A stretch of 64,000 nt of DNA from Tubulanus polymorphus (lineage: Eukaryota > Nemertea > Palaeonemertea > Tubulaniformes > Tubulanidae): NCBI RefSeq assembly GCF_964204645.1, contig NC_134032.1:12580275-12644274 (forward strand), given 5' to 3'. Both the position numbers and the translations under genes were made by a program. The notes beneath the pieces were generated by a model that worked only from the letters and a program-made list of their open reading frames with translations, did not search any database and was not told where the DNA came from. Each line of letters starts with the position of its first letter. Within the stretch, counting starts at the first letter, position 1. Shown here piece after piece: positions 24,232-36,305 of the stretch.

Positions 24232-27200
24232 CTAATATTTAACGGCTTTTCCGCCCTTCCTGGCGTCGGCGTAAGCGTCGATCGTTTCGTTACTTTTCGA
24301 GACGGCGTTTATGATATTTATCCCCTCGGTAACTTTCTCTAACTTGTGGCCTCTTTGTTGTAGAAACGTGATCACATTAGCCGGAATTCCATCTGAAAAT
24401 TTAATAAACCAGAAAAAATAGTGAGGCTACTGCAGCAATTGAGTCAAGTGAAGATCCACCCAGGATACCCCCATCGATAACGTTTGTTCTGTTTTAAAAT
24501 ACTTTTATTTATGTTTTTGTAATTTATAATTGTAAATGCTCTTTTTCCTCCATATACCATGGAAATAGTTGGAGTGTAATAAATATTTGTATATTCAATG
24601 CTGGATTTTTTCAAGAAAGTTCTTGAGAGTCTGCATTTAACAATTCAACAAAATCTCGACGGATTAGAACAAATAGATAAAGAGACATTACCTTCATATT
24701 CGACTATATCTGGGTATAATTGATTGTGAATTCTGGGTTTATCGATGGCTGTTTTTAGACTCTCTCCTCCCAGCATATAGTTCATAGCCACCTCAAATAT
24801 TCCTGCAGTTAGAAAATACACCATTCAAAATAAGCTAAATACGTAGTTGAGCTGTGGAATTCCGTTTAAGAGTCCAGTTTAGAAAGCTACTTCACAATTT
24901 CAACCACATAAGGCATTTTAGGGTACTTTTGTACAACAAATTATTCTAGAATTTTTTACCTGTTAGTATTTTGGTACCGTTACTGCCACCGAGTGCGAGC
25001 CTCGAACCACATTTATGATTCTCGTTATGTATGAGCGTTGGCGTCATCGCTGATAAGGGGCGCTTCCCTCCTTCTATATAATTTGCCTTTGGATTTATTG
25101 AAGAAAACGAAAAATAATCATTTTTTGAAAACCGGAGAAAAATTAATCATTCTGAAATGTGACAATCAAGGATTCTACAAGTGGCAAGTTGGGATCTACA
25201 AGATGTGCCAGTGTGTTGTAAGACATCATCTATTGTGATGATAAAGGACTCTACCAGGTGTCACTAGTGCGCAGTAGGACATCAACTACTGCGGCAATAG
25301 AGGATTCGACTTGGCGAGTGAGGATCCACCAGATGTCGCTAGTGGGCAGTAGGATATCAATTACTGTGACGATTGTGAAGTAAGTTGTATTCTCAGTGAA
25401 ACCATGCAGGTGGTTAGCTTGTCGAAGAGCTCATGAAACAAATACATAATCCGACTAGTACAATGGATAAATTACCTTTGCAGGAGGCATTCCAAACATC
25501 GAATTCTGTCCAGGTATCGAAAAATCTGCCATTTCGTTATTCAACAGGATTCCACTTTTCGTCATGATCTTCGAACCGAACCAGTAATTTACAGTTCTGT
25601 AAAATAACGAACATCGAAATACAATCGCTTAAACAACTTGTCGATGAAATTCGAGACCATCATTTGAAAATACCGCTCGGAACGAACCCCGAGGCCCTCT
25701 AGTGAGAGAATAATGAACACTTACGATGTGACGGACACGAATACTTCGTCGTTATCAATCACCGATATTTGCGATGTTCCCCTGGAAATCGGCGTCTCGT
25801 AAAATTTCACGTCCTTATTCACAGATTGGTCGCTGATTTTTGCACGGAGCTCGTCGGCGGTCTTCTTACTGAAATTATCAAAAAAGAAATCTAATGGGGG
25901 ATTGTGGCTAGCGAGAGGATCCACCAGGTGTCGCTAGTGTCCAGTAGGACATCAACTACTTTGACAATAGATAATTCCACTTGTGGCATGCGAGGATCCA
26001 CCAGGAGTGACTAGTGTGCAGTAGGATATCAACTACTGCGGCAATAGAGGATTCACCAGGTGCGCTATATACAAACCTAATTATGTAGTCAGTTATATTT
26101 TTCATATTTGAATTGAACGCTGGATCCGCGATTTCAGTTCGCAGACCGTATGAAAACTTGAATGACTGAAACCGAATAATAGAAAATAAATATCTGTACC
26201 GATAATCACCGACAATTTTTCCATTTTTAAACTTTATATGACTAGAAACACAACAAAATAATGCGTGAAAATACCTCAATCATCCTGTGATAGTATAGCG
26301 GATCGGTCAGATCAGAGAGCGTTACGTTAAATCCTTCCATGATATTGAACATAGTTAACATCGCTGCCCCGCTACTCGGAGGGGGTAGGGTATAGATTAT
26401 CTTATCTGTAAAATGAAGATTTCACATGTTTATGAATTTCCAACAATCGACAAATTCTTCCAAGCTACAGGGGCAGGCTTTATTGACAGGGGTTTGTATT
26501 GTGACATCAGATGTCATCAGACTGAAATCACTGCTCAGGGAAGAAGTGTGTAAGGGGCAGGAGACTGGCAGAGTCTCGCTATGTATTCAGGTTCAAATTC
26601 CTGTAAACGACGATGTGTCTCCTAGGGGAGGGATTTGTACTGCGACAGAGTCTCATGTCCGACAAACTATTACCGGCCGCTATTCAAAAAAAGCATATTC
26701 TGGTCGAAACAAACGTGCCAGAAGAGAACTCCAGAATCAGTGAAGACCAATCGAAACCAGCTAAACTTAACCGGCTACTTGAAACAGATTACGCTATTCC
26801 GGACAGGCAGAGTCGATTCATTTCGAGGGGATCAGAAAAGAATCCCTGAATCAGTAGAGACCAGGACGATCAGGACCAGCTGATCAGGATCTTTCCCACG
26901 ACTGAAAACTCACCTTGGAATTTAGTCTGAATCGCTTCTCTTTCGACGACTTTATATTTGACGAGATCGTCGGCGGTCATAGCTCCGTTATCGTTCGTGA
27001 CGGCCGAGACGATATCGTCGGCTAGCGGGCCGACGTAGAACGCGTCGACGCCCTCCGTCGCGATTATCGACAACGTACCGGCCAGGTCGTCACGTCGGAT
27101 GAAATCGCCCTCGCGTACGAAACGATTGTTGTCGCGTATGTAATGTTTCGCCAGCGTCGGGTTCGCGGCGACGTCGCTGAATTTCACGTGACGTTCCAGA

Positions 27201-30200
27201 GAATCGGCTGTAAAATTTTCGATAAAATGAATGCTTCGCGGCGATGATTATCGGCGATATGAGGCGGAATTCGAATCTTTTTTCAGCCGAAATTTGAACG
27301 AGGTAGAAGCAACATCGCAGGTGGATCTAGGAACATTGGACGGCCGCAAGAAAAGGGTCCGGAAGAAAAGGCGTTTCTTGGATAAAGCATATTTCTAAAG
27401 ATTAAAGATTTTCTAAAGATTTCGCAAGGACTCACCGATTTCTTTCGTTACTGTGAAACCGTTCCTCGCGATCTCGATAGACGGTTGAACTAGTTCATTC
27501 CAAGTTAGTCTGTTCGACAAGAAAAAGAATTTAACCAATTTTCACAGAATAAGTCGATGCGATGTGCGAACATGTTCTACATTAGTTGGTAAATTTTGTC
27601 CTCAACAGTTGAAAATGAATCAAGGTCCTGATTGATGAACTCTCAAATTTTCACATTTTTTCATAACTTTTAAACTGGCTCTTTTAATGATTTTTCATAT
27701 TTTTTTTCGCAATTGTTTTAAGCAGGCATCCATATTTCACAGTTTTCAAGCCAATCTGACCCAGGAGAGACCATTCCAATAGCATCATGAGAGTCAGGTT
27801 TAGTCGGGTGCAAACTGTGGATTTATAACAAGTTGTTCTATTATTACTCACTTGCCATATTTCTTGTGAGCCACTTCCATACCTCGTAATTCACCCGGTA
27901 CAGCCACTGAGCCACCGCCCTGAAAAAATAACTATTACTTCAAACACCCATGAAAACTTGAGGTTATGAGGTAAGATCCACTTCCACAGTTCCGAGTTAG
28001 ACTTTAGAGAATAGACTAATTCTAATTCTATTTGTAGTTCATCCCTCGCAACTATGGAACGGGATCCGATCTCCGAGTCCCTACAGATCAGTCGGTGGTT
28101 TTGTTTTTTTATCTCTTTTACACTTCAAGCCTTGGTTTCTATTTTCGTTACCAACTAAATGGGTAAAAAATCCTGGTCCCAACTGTACCGATTTAGGGGT
28201 AATCTACTCTACATCTAGAGACTAGACAAAAATTTCCAATTGCCTATTTCTCAAAACTGGAGGAGCTTCAAAAATCTTGCCCAAATCAAAGGAGATTCAA
28301 GCGCCTGTAAAAGCATTTTCCGTTAAGGAGTTCTAAAGGCGTCGTAGGGACCCGAAGTCTACTGGTATAAACGATGGAGTTCTCACTATAGGTATACTGG
28401 TCAACTTACGCTTTCAGCCAGTTTAGGATTCGCGACATATTTCGAAACGTCGACGTTCAATGGAGCCGTCTCCCTCGCGTCGATCGTACGAGTAGCACCA
28501 GTTTTGTGGTCGTGAACCAACATGAAATGACCCCTGAAACGAATGAATTCATTTAGATCGATATATTCATGCCGCATAAAATGTAAGCTAAAAGTGAGTT
28601 TGACTGTAGTTTTTAAGTAAAATAATCATTTCTCGATTCATTTAAATCAAGTTTGATTCAATGAATTATCGGTTTTGAATACTTTTAATCCGTAAAAAGT
28701 GGTTTTTCATTATATCGTCTTCGCTCCACGTGTGATAGTAGCTATTCTACCATTCACTATAGTTTAGACTATAGTATAGACTAAGTAAAATAATCAATTG
28801 TGGATCGTGAGGTTTTGCTGGAGAAATTCCGATTACGTGAATATGATATGAAGAAAGTTACCCTCCGATTCCTGAACTGTGAGCGTTAATCACTCCGATA
28901 CAGAACATGGCCGCTATGGCAGCATCGACGGCGGAGCCTCCTTTTTGTAAAATATTACGACCGGTTTTCGAACATTGCAACACGCTGGTCGATACAGCTC
29001 CGTGCGGGGGCACCTGAAAAACAGAATAATCAGAATTTAGAATGCAGTAGACACAGTCTCTTACTGCAGTAAAGTTGAAACTGATAAAATTCTAGCCCGA
29101 ATTGGCGCCAAATATTGAGTAAGAGTTTGTAAAATACAGTAGACTCTGTCTCTTGCTGCAGTATAGTTGAGACTTATAAAATTCTAGCCTGAGTTGCTGT
29201 CAAATATTGAGTAAGAGTTTGGAAAATACAGTAGACTCTGTATCTTGCTGCAGTAGAGTTGAGACTTATAAAATTCTAACCTGAGTTGCAGTCAAATACT
29301 GACTAAGAGTTTGTGTAAATACAGAAGACTCTGTCTCTTACTGCGGTTAAGTTGAGACTAGTCAAATTCTACCCTGAGTCGGATGGAGACAAATACTGAA
29401 TAAGAGTTAAACTCACCTGAGGAGGTCCTAGATAGATCTGCAGTATCAGCGCCGTCGTGACGCCCAGTGAGAAAACTAAAGCTGAAATCACTATAACTCG
29501 AAGACCTTGACCTTTCTTCACACATCTAAAAATAGGACGTACACAAAAAAATATTCAAATCTGCAAAATTATAATCCAGACCGCTTTTCAAATGTAGGTA
29601 TCATCTTGCAGTCCCATTCCCTACAGACATTCACTTATATAATGAGAATAATAAGAATGGATGTTCACTTTTTGAAAGTTTGCTGGAAAAATTTTCTTGC
29701 AACAAAATCAGTGTCAATCTTCTGTTAATTTGTGTAGGCCTAGTTCATATTCAATTAAAATTGTCCGAGATAAAATATTGAACACGTGAAATGTGGGCAA
29801 TCAGATTTTGAAAGTGTCCTGATAAAAGTGTCTAATATCTGGTTTTTGTAGTTAATTTTCATTTAAAAATATCTCAGATGAAGTACTGAACACATGTGAA
29901 GTGTGGATGATCACAAATGAGTAAAGAATCAGCCAAAAATCTAAGTAAAGATTTACAATTAAGATTATGAATTAATTAATGTAACCTGGCAGTTTCTTCA
30001 TCATTTTGTTGTTCAGCGTTGGAGGGGGATGTCGAACCACTGCTGGCCCCCGGTCCCGTAGCTGATTTTCGAGCCTGTTCTTTTTGTAACGGTGAGGCTT
30101 CATTTGATAAGCTATCGTTGCTGTTAGATTGAAAATCATTACCAATCAAACCGGCTTTATCATCTAAAATTCAAAACGAACAAACTCAGCATTACTGACC

Positions 30201-30775
30201 AGAACCAATTGACATTCCACCTGTACCATGGCCCCAGAAAGCTGTGAATTGAGTATTCTTGGGGTGATACCTATTGGATTCAATACTTGAAAATATTACT
30301 TTGCTCAATTATAATGTTTCACTTAAAAAATTGATTTGGAAGACAATTGATGATACTGCGTAACTTTCTTGTTTAAACACAAATGATTTTAACAATCTAC
30401 AAACTGGGTATGAAGAATATTCACATCGGTACAGACTGCAGGCGCAGTGGTGGAGCTCCAGGAAGTAATTTTATTTTTGTGCCAACTTTCTACAAACACC
30501 ACTCTTTCTTTCCCCTACTTATTAATAATAGTTTCACTTTAAACCATGTTGGGATATTATCAATTAAACTGACGATAACATATAACGATAGATGGGCTTC
30601 ATTTTGTCACGAGAAGCGTTTTATTGCAACTAAACGTAGATCATACAGACTACATGTAAAAAATCCCGACTCCAAAACCATGCATTTTGTGGCCATTTAC
30701 GGTAGTGATCTTCTTACTAGATTTTAGTGTTGCGTCTACTGTTGCAATTCCATTCGGAGATTCCTTCAAATCCAT
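24232..30775 (-). CDS. GGT7: Gamma-glutamyltransferase 7-like type II membrane protein
   Basis: Coding exons from the 5' end: 30718-30775, 29986-30163, 29417-29525, 28862-29013, 28410-28533, 27852-27919, 27436-27509, 26914-27207, 26275-26405, 26077-26165, 25725-25868, 25486-25597, 24960-25086, 24692-24802, 24232-24392. They join in frame to 643 residues. Residues 1-86 are a Ser/Gln-rich cytoplasmic tail. Residues 87-110 are a membrane anchor ([20 protein letters not shown]). GGT landmarks follow: [36 protein letters not shown] with substrate-binding Arg185, VPGELRG, candidate nucleophile Thr457 (RGTSQISV) and [10 protein letters not shown] (523-524). The C-terminus is [11 protein letters not shown]. 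The long tail, anchor sequence and HSSG/LALGG(S)NG motifs fit GGT7 better than GGT1. GGT enzymes cleave gamma-glutamyl bonds of glutathione outside the cell; activity of GGT7 members is uncertain. Ser/Ala at 523/524 replaces the usual Ser-Ser pair, and Asn547 replaces the first Gly of the oxyanion Gly-Gly. The zinc-finger gene lies upstream in the same orientation. The least certain junctions are the donor gttaca at 29986 and the weak acceptor at 25086. Confidence 0.92.
24476..24600 (+). repeat. Retroposon 3' tail in a GGT7 intron
   Basis: Matches 34455-34600 across ataacgtttgtt..ttttgtaa..aattgtaaat..tttcctccatataccatgg followed by aaat.gttggagtgtaataaatatt. It ends in a short degenerate ATTTGT run. 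It lies in the intron between the last two GGT7 exons, opposite to the gene. The form fits a LINE/SINE 3' end. Confidence 0.6.
25180..25400 (-). repeat. Minisatellite, ggatcctcacttgcca family, in GGT7 intron
   Basis: About 90-bp imperfect units containing (minus strand) tggatcctca, tagaggattc-like text, gttgatatcctactg and cactagcgac. The same family occurs at 25905-26065 and at 55820-56430 in ATP6V1H. Confidence 0.75.
25905..26065 (-). repeat. Minisatellite, ggatcctcacttgcca family, second block
   Basis: Two further units of the family, between GGT7 exons 26077-26165 and 25725-25868. Key words are ggatccaccagg, tagtgt.cagtaggacatc and aactact. Confidence 0.75.
26460..26880 (+). repeat. Degenerate tandem repeats in a GGT7 intron
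   Basis: Repeated ggggtttgtattgtgacatc / agggatttgtactgcgacag blocks with gagtctc words resemble the tandem unit in ATP6V1H at 57920-58170. A second pair of repeats (aga..tccagaatcagtgaagacca / aagaatccctgaatcagtag followed by agacca) follows. The open frames at 26426-26883 are repeat-derived. Confidence 0.55.
27968..28070. repeat. Small inverted-repeat element in a GGT7 intron
   Basis: The left end gatccacttccacagttccg is mirrored by the right end caactatggaacgggatcc. It belongs to the same loose family as 7911-7990 and 23778-23936. Confidence 0.45.
29035..29410. repeat. About 93-bp tandem repeat filling a GGT7 intron
   Basis: Four copies of a unit containing acagtagactctgtctcttg, ctgcagta, gttgagact, aaattctagcc and gagtaagagttt. 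Together they make up nearly all of the intron 29014-29416. Confidence 0.85.
29770..29915. repeat. Dispersed gtgtgctgataaaatgtc repeat in a GGT7 intron
   Basis: Words tgaaagtgt.ctgataaaa, gtctaatatctggtttttgt, agttaattttca and aaaaat.tctcag.tgaagta, then ctgaacacatgtgaagtgtg. The same unit occurs at 50100-50350 (SLC25A32) and 57270-57560 (ATP6V1H). Confidence 0.75.
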
Positions 30776-31612
30776 TTTCTAGGCGTCGAAACGGCTGATA
30801 TTCGAGGTTTTAGCGCTCGCAAAAAAGCAATTAACAGCGAACTGTCAATCTGTCACAGCTCAAGGCTCAACGTGAACCTGCAGATCCTGGCAACGCTCGG
30901 TTCGAATCCCATTAATCGGGAATACCAATCGGCGAATCACTGGGTTCGAACCCGTAACTTCTCGAAAAACATTGAACGAATGCAAAACCCGCAATCCGAT
31001 TTCAAAAGATGAAGTACTTAATATAACCCTTACTTTGGTCTTGATCGCTGTTTCAGGAACTGAGCACCTTATTAAGAGGAGTTCATACCCTGACTACCCA
31101 TACTCAATAAACCACAACCAACAGAATTCATATCCTTTCCATTCCTATAAAGAAATCTCCTCTACCTCACCGAGATTACACAAATAAATAGATCTTTTAA
31201 ATCAAAAAATAGTTTGTTCTTTATTCTGACTTTATGCACAGCATATGAGAAGCCATTTATTATAGAGTATTTAAGTGAAACCAATGGTGTACGACCACCT
31301 TAAATCAACACAACCCAAGTTTTAATTCCAATCAGCTATCATTGTTCCCTATGAATTAGGATCTCTCGACTCAATCAATCTCTAGAGATCATAATGAGGG
31401 GCACCAAACGAATTGAGGATCCTCTCTCTAGAGATCCCTATGAATAAGGGTCCCTTTCATTACTCAAAGATTTTTAAGGGACCTCGAAATCAAAATTCAA
31501 TACATAGTATTAATACAAAATTTGACATATCATTTGACTGCTGAATTTTCAATAGTAAAACGAAAATTCAATTGCGCATTAGTCGACGCCACTTCGCTTG
31601 AAATCCGTTCAC
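30776..31612. other. Intergenic: GGT7 promoter side and zinc-finger 3' end
   Basis: Upstream of the GGT7 start ATG and downstream of the zinc-finger stop. It contains two T-arm-like words (ggttcgaatcc near 30899, gggttcgaacccg near 30944) and, on the minus strand, an AATAAA at 31220-31225. No gene is seen. Confidence 0.5.
31220..31225 (-). terminator. Possible polyadenylation signal of the zinc-finger gene
   Basis: AATAAA on the minus strand, about 390 nt past the stop codon at 31613. It is the first clear signal I noticed there. Confidence 0.4.
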
Positions 31613-33921
31613 TCAGTGGCCTTCGTGGATCTTCAGATGACTGACCAGCGCCTCCTTCCTCGAGAACTTCCTCTCGCAGATGGAGCACGCGAACGGCTTC
31701 TCGTCGAGGTGCAAACGCATGTGACGTCGACAATGACTCTGTTGACGGAACGCCTTCGGGCACACGGGACACCGAAACGGTTTCTCGTCCGTGTGCGTCA
31801 ACATGTGCGCCTTCGCGTTCTGATTACGTTTGAACAGTTTATTGCACACCTCGCACTGATACATGAACAATGTTCCTTTCGGTTTGTGCAGATTTTGACG
31901 CAGGTGCTCCTGCAGCGTGCTCGCGCGTGAGAATCGTTTGTCGCACACGTCGCATTTGAATTCCTTGTCCATGTGCACGAGCATGTGGCGCCGGACGTGC
32001 GCCATTTGCGTGAACGCGCGGCTGCAGATTTCGCACTGGTACGGACGTTCGCCGGTGTGCGTTTTTCTGTGCTCGGTTAACGTGCTCTGTTTGCGGAAGG
32101 TTTTGTCGCACAGCGCGCACTCGTACGGCCGAGCGTCCGAGTGTGATTTCACGTGGTGTCGCAATACGTTCGACGTTTTGAAATCTTTACCGCAAATCTG
32201 AAAATAAAATACCGTTTATAGAAATACTATAGGTTTAGTTTGGTCCCACGATACCCAAAGCAGGTGGAGTCTACTGCATTATTGTTAATTTCCCGGTAAA
32301 TGAGATGACCGGTATTTCAGGAACTTACTTTGCAGACGTGGGGGCGTGGCTTATCGGTATGAGTGACACGATGATTGTCTAAATCTCGTTGAGTGCGGAA
32401 CGACTTCTCGCAATCGACGCAAGCGTGCGGTCGCGGTTGACTATGACTCGTTTGATGCGTCGTGAACGTGCGTTCGTCCGAGAACTTGCGGTTGCACAAC
32501 GCGCACCGGAACGGCTGGTCGATCTTGTTGCCGCCGTGGAGCTTCATGTGCGCGACCATCTCGGCGTAGTCGGAGAAACCGTCGGCGCACTTTGCGCACG
32601 AGATCGGATTGGAAATGACGTGAGTGTTCATGTGCGCGCGAAGCTGTTCGGTCGAATCGAACGACACGCGACACTTTTTACAAGTGAACGGAACCGACTC
32701 CGTTTCGACGCTATCCGCACCTGCAAAATAAACAAGTTTAAAATCAGTGAAATTTTGGGGAGATTTTTGCCGCGATTTTTGGTTTTAACTTATCTCACTG
32801 AAAACTGGACCCGAATCAGGTTTTAACTTCTGGGAATCGTTGTCCTCATTGAAACCATGAAGTAATCAATAGTAATTAATTTTGAATCCTCAATGAGGAC
32901 AACAATTCAAACTTAGGTACACAGTTCCTGATTGGCTGGCAATTATGTGAACAACCCCTGCTTCATTCTCAATGCTCATTGGTCAATTTTGAGCAAAACC
33001 TGACTATGTAACAGCTCCAGTGCCAACCTAAGAGTATAATCGTAATAGCAATTGGGAGGCGGCCCCATTATTATTGCGGTGGCAGCCAATATGTTAAAGA
33101 GATTCATAAAACAGTACTCAGGTATCAGAGTACCACCTACAGCCCGAGTAGACACTTTCTCCCTCAGCAGGGATTTCAGTCTGACGGAAACTGGGCCAGG
33201 ACTGACGTGTAACCATTTTACATTAAAACTATTATGAGACTATTATGTCCCGAAGCCCGGAGCGTTCAAAGAGTTAAACATGATACCACGGAGGTTTAGG
33301 GCCTTCGTCGAATTGCACAGCTAACCGGAGAAGGTTTCAACTCAAAAAACGAAAATATGCAATTATGGAGTTCGGCAACGTCGTATTCCAAGCATATAGC
33401 CATTAACAAACCTGAAGTAAAAAAGTGCGCGGTTACAGAGAACTGGTAGAGGATATTGAGAGTGATAAAGACACGATACTGATTGAGTACTTAACCAGCT
33501 CGGGAGTTCGTTCCAAACTCCAGTTTCATAAATATATGTGTTAAGAAGATTCAACTGTTGACGCTATAAGCCCACCTGATGTAACTATATCACTATCCGC
33601 GTCCATTAGTACAATTTTTGGAGTTTCACCGTTTGAATCGGACTGCGTCAGGTGACCTTCGGCATCGTCCGTCCTGATAACGACCTCATTCACGGGAACG
33701 TCATCTTTATCATGAATTACCGAACATAGGACTAAAAGATTATAACAAGATTCCGTATCTTCGCTCTTCCCTTTGTCTTCCTCTTCTGTTGTTGTCGGAG
33801 GCGACGCGGGTTTTTTCGTAGTTTTTTTCGAGGCGGTCGCCTGCGATGAACGGGTCATTCGTAAGCCGAGATCTTCAAGCGTTCTCGCGGAGATCTTGTC
33901 GATAGATTTCGTCGATGTCAT
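31613..33921 (-). CDS. C2H2 zinc-finger protein, 11 fingers
   Basis: Coding exons from the 5' end: 33576-33921, 32329-32720, 31613-32197, giving 440 residues in frame. Residues 1-115 are a low-complexity, Ser/Thr/Asp-rich region with a basic patch (KKTTKKPASPP) near 33. No KRAB, BTB, SCAN or ZAD domain is seen. Residues 127 to about 437 hold 11 classical fingers of the form C-x2-C-x12-H-x3/4-H. Finger 5 is split by the second intron between its cysteines (HVCK|ICGKDF). Linkers of the TGERPYQ and DEKPF type join the last fingers. Fingers of this kind usually bind DNA, so a nuclear transcription regulator is likely; the target is unknown. An acceptor (tttcag) at 33947 shows that the first coding exon has 25 nt of upstream sequence and that a 5' exon lies further out. 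I cannot name an orthologue from the sequence. Confidence 0.9.
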
Positions 33922-33946
33922 TTTTTTCGATATGGCGCCGCGAAAT

Positions 33947-35547
33947 CTGAAATTGATATCAAAATCATCATTGAAAAAATTGATATAAAAAACAATGGTT
34001 CATTCAGCCGTGGTATTGAAACTTGAGGTATAGAGAGGTATGTTAATTAATAAAAAGGATGTAATAAAAGAATTTGGCAAAATTCCCTCCCCCCCAAAAA
34101 AATAAAAATATAAGCTCAGTCAGTGATACAAGGAGGGTCTGGCCTTATTAAAGCCAGCAAGGGGTTTATTTCAACAGACGCAGAGGGCCCAAAAAGTTTC
34201 AGACTTAGTACTAGAATTAAACAGTTTCCTCAACTATATTCATGATATGATATGGGTTAGTTCACTCTACTGAAAACAGGTGGCGCCTTACCAAGAAATT
34301 CGATTACTTACCGTATTCCGTGAAAGCTACCTAAATTCAAATACCTTTCGGAATCTTGATGTTTTAAAAAATCCAACTTTTAAACTTGCTAAATTTATCA
34401 AATTAGGTCTGGATGTATATAGATCCCTCCGGTAGTGTGTGTAAATAGTATGTTGTAAATAACGTTTGTTATGTTTCAAAGTGCTTTTATCTACTGTTTT
34501 TGTAAATAATTGTAAATACTGTTTCTTTTCCTCCATATACCATGGAAATGGTTGGAGTGTAATAAATATTCGTATTCGTATTCGTATTCGTATTCGATTG
34601 AAAAAATGTCGAAAAAACCTTTTCATGAGATGAAAATACATTTCTCTTACATAGAAATTTTGTAAAAATTCAGAACTCACTCCTTATGAAAGTTGACGGC
34701 GATGGTACTCTACAGATGTCGAGAAAAACAGCAAAACTTGGAAAAAATGACCAAATGACGGGTCAAATTTCACTTATCCGGAAACTGAAAAAAAGTACCA
34801 TGTCGCCATAAACATGAAGGAGTTCCCCAATTCAAATTATCTTTATTCTTCCTGAGATCAAATTAATTAAATTAAGCTAGTTTGTTATCGAATTTACGAA
34901 TCACTTTGCATAACAAATTCGATAAAAGTTAATTCTTTTGAGGGAAGCTGGCCATCTCTTCAATTTTCATTGGCTAAAATCGTTAACTTTCCTTTCAGTT
35001 TTACAAAGATAAGGTCTAGCGCTGTTCATTATGAGTTTTCCGGTTTGCTCGGTTTAGTCTAGAGAGGCCAATGAAAACCCCGGTTTGCTGAACTACCCCT
35101 CTTTGCGGGGATGCGGTATGATGTTGATCTGACAGTTTCAAGGTGTTTCAAGTGCTTACAACGATGCTTATTACTTCGTGGTACATGGTGGTTTAAAAAA
35201 AGATTTCATAATAACGCTCACCGCGTGGGTTTCGTAAAAAGACCACTGCCTGTGGCCTTCCCAAATTTTAATTGTCATGTCCGATTTGGTTTCGTCCAAT
35301 TGAGAGACTGCCTTTTCCAGTTATGGCATTTTTGGATCACATAACTCAGGAAATGACTTACGCTTTTGGGCCCCTTCGTCACGGTCGGTTCCACATGTTT
35401 CATTTGAGCTATAGACCACAATGGTGACACCATGATGGTCAGAAACTGACCAATTGAGATATCCCCGAGTCTGACCACTTGACTTCGAATTTCGGAAATC
35501 TTTCAAGTCATGTTTGTTTTCAAACTACTGAAGAATCATTGCAAATT
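33947..35547. other. Upstream region of the zinc-finger gene, no further gene
   Basis: Probably holds the 5' UTR exon and promoter of the zinc-finger gene, but I could not place them. A retroposon tail (34455-34600) lies within it. The open frames here are unrecognised. Confidence 0.4.
34455..34600 (+). repeat. Retroposon 3' tail with (TATTCG)n
   Basis: Same sequence as 24476-24600, ending in four to five copies of attcgt. Microsatellite-like tails of this kind are typical of some LINE/SINE 3' ends. The minus open frame 34327-34680, with its Arg-Ile run, reads through this tail and is not a gene. Confidence 0.65.
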
Positions 35548-35756
35548 CATAAACGACCATCACTGACCACTACTGACAAATTCAAACTCCTTGAATTTGA
35601 AAACTATATACCGCGTTATGGTGTCAAACTAGAAAGGATTCGCCATAAATATTGAGAATTCATAAATTGACCATCACTGACCACCACTGACCAATTCATG
35701 CTTCTCGAATATGAGAACGATACCACGTTACAGTGTCAAACTAGAAAGGATTCGCC
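35548..35756 (+). repeat. About 115-bp direct duplication
   Basis: Two copies beginning gaccatcactgaccac (35554 and 35669), each ending with gtgtcaaactagaaaggatt followed by cgcca. Confidence 0.85.
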
Positions 35757-36300
35757 ATCAGGACACCCCTGTACATCCTCTATTCAGCATCACCACTCTG
35801 AATCAGCATCAGTAATTACTGGGTTCGAACCCGGGACACCCCGGTACATCCTCCATTCAGCATCAGGGCCACTCTGAATCAGTATCAGTAATTACTGGGT
35901 TTGAACCCGGGACATCCCCGTGCATCCTCTATTCAGCATCAGTACCGCTCTGAATCAGTTATCAGTAATTACTTTTGTTTAAGATAGCAACATTTACCGT
36001 ACGGTGCTGCCTCTATGCTCATCGTTAGCGGGATTTTTATACACTAACGTTAGTTAACTCTGGCAAGCTAAGGTCACGGAGTATAACTGGACAGGACGTC
36101 GATTGCCAGAGTTGACTTTAGTTAGTGTATGAAAATCCCGCTAACGATGAGCATAGCGGCAGCACTGTACGGTCGGGATACCCCTGTGCATCCTTTATTC
36201 AGCATCAGGACAACTCTGAATCAGTATCAGTAATTACTGGGTTTGAACCCGGGACACCCCTGTACATCCTCTATTCAGCATCAGTACCACTCTGAACAAA
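35757..36300 (+). repeat. Minisatellite of about 85-95 bp with tRNA T-arm-like core
   Basis: Four to five units containing gggacaccccnntncatcctc, attcagcatca, ctctgaatca, tatcagtaattactgggtt and tgaacccg. The array is interrupted by the inverted-repeat element 35996-36173. The gggttcgaacccgg word resembles a tRNA box B, but no tRNA can be drawn. Confidence 0.85.
35996..36173. mobile_element. MITE-like palindrome inserted in a minisatellite
   Basis: Arms of about 70 bp: left accgtacggtgctgcctcta followed by tgctcatcgttagcgggatt; right ends gagcatagcggcagcactgt followed by acggt. Identity between the arms is high, with a centre of about 40 bp. It sits inside the unit of the surrounding minisatellite, which resumes after it. 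It has no open frame and no obvious target duplication. Confidence 0.8.
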
Positions 36301-36305
36301 ACTCT

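Noticed and set aside
31598-32826. Long plus-strand and alternative minus frames over the zinc-finger exons
   Set aside because: They are shadows of the zinc-finger coding sequence in other frames.
34327-34680. 117-residue minus frame with an Arg-Ile repeat
   Set aside because: Reads through the (TATTCG)n tail of a retroposon.
35757-36300. CRISPR-like array of regular repeats
   Set aside because: Units are contiguous minisatellite copies without distinct spacers, in an intron-bearing animal genome.
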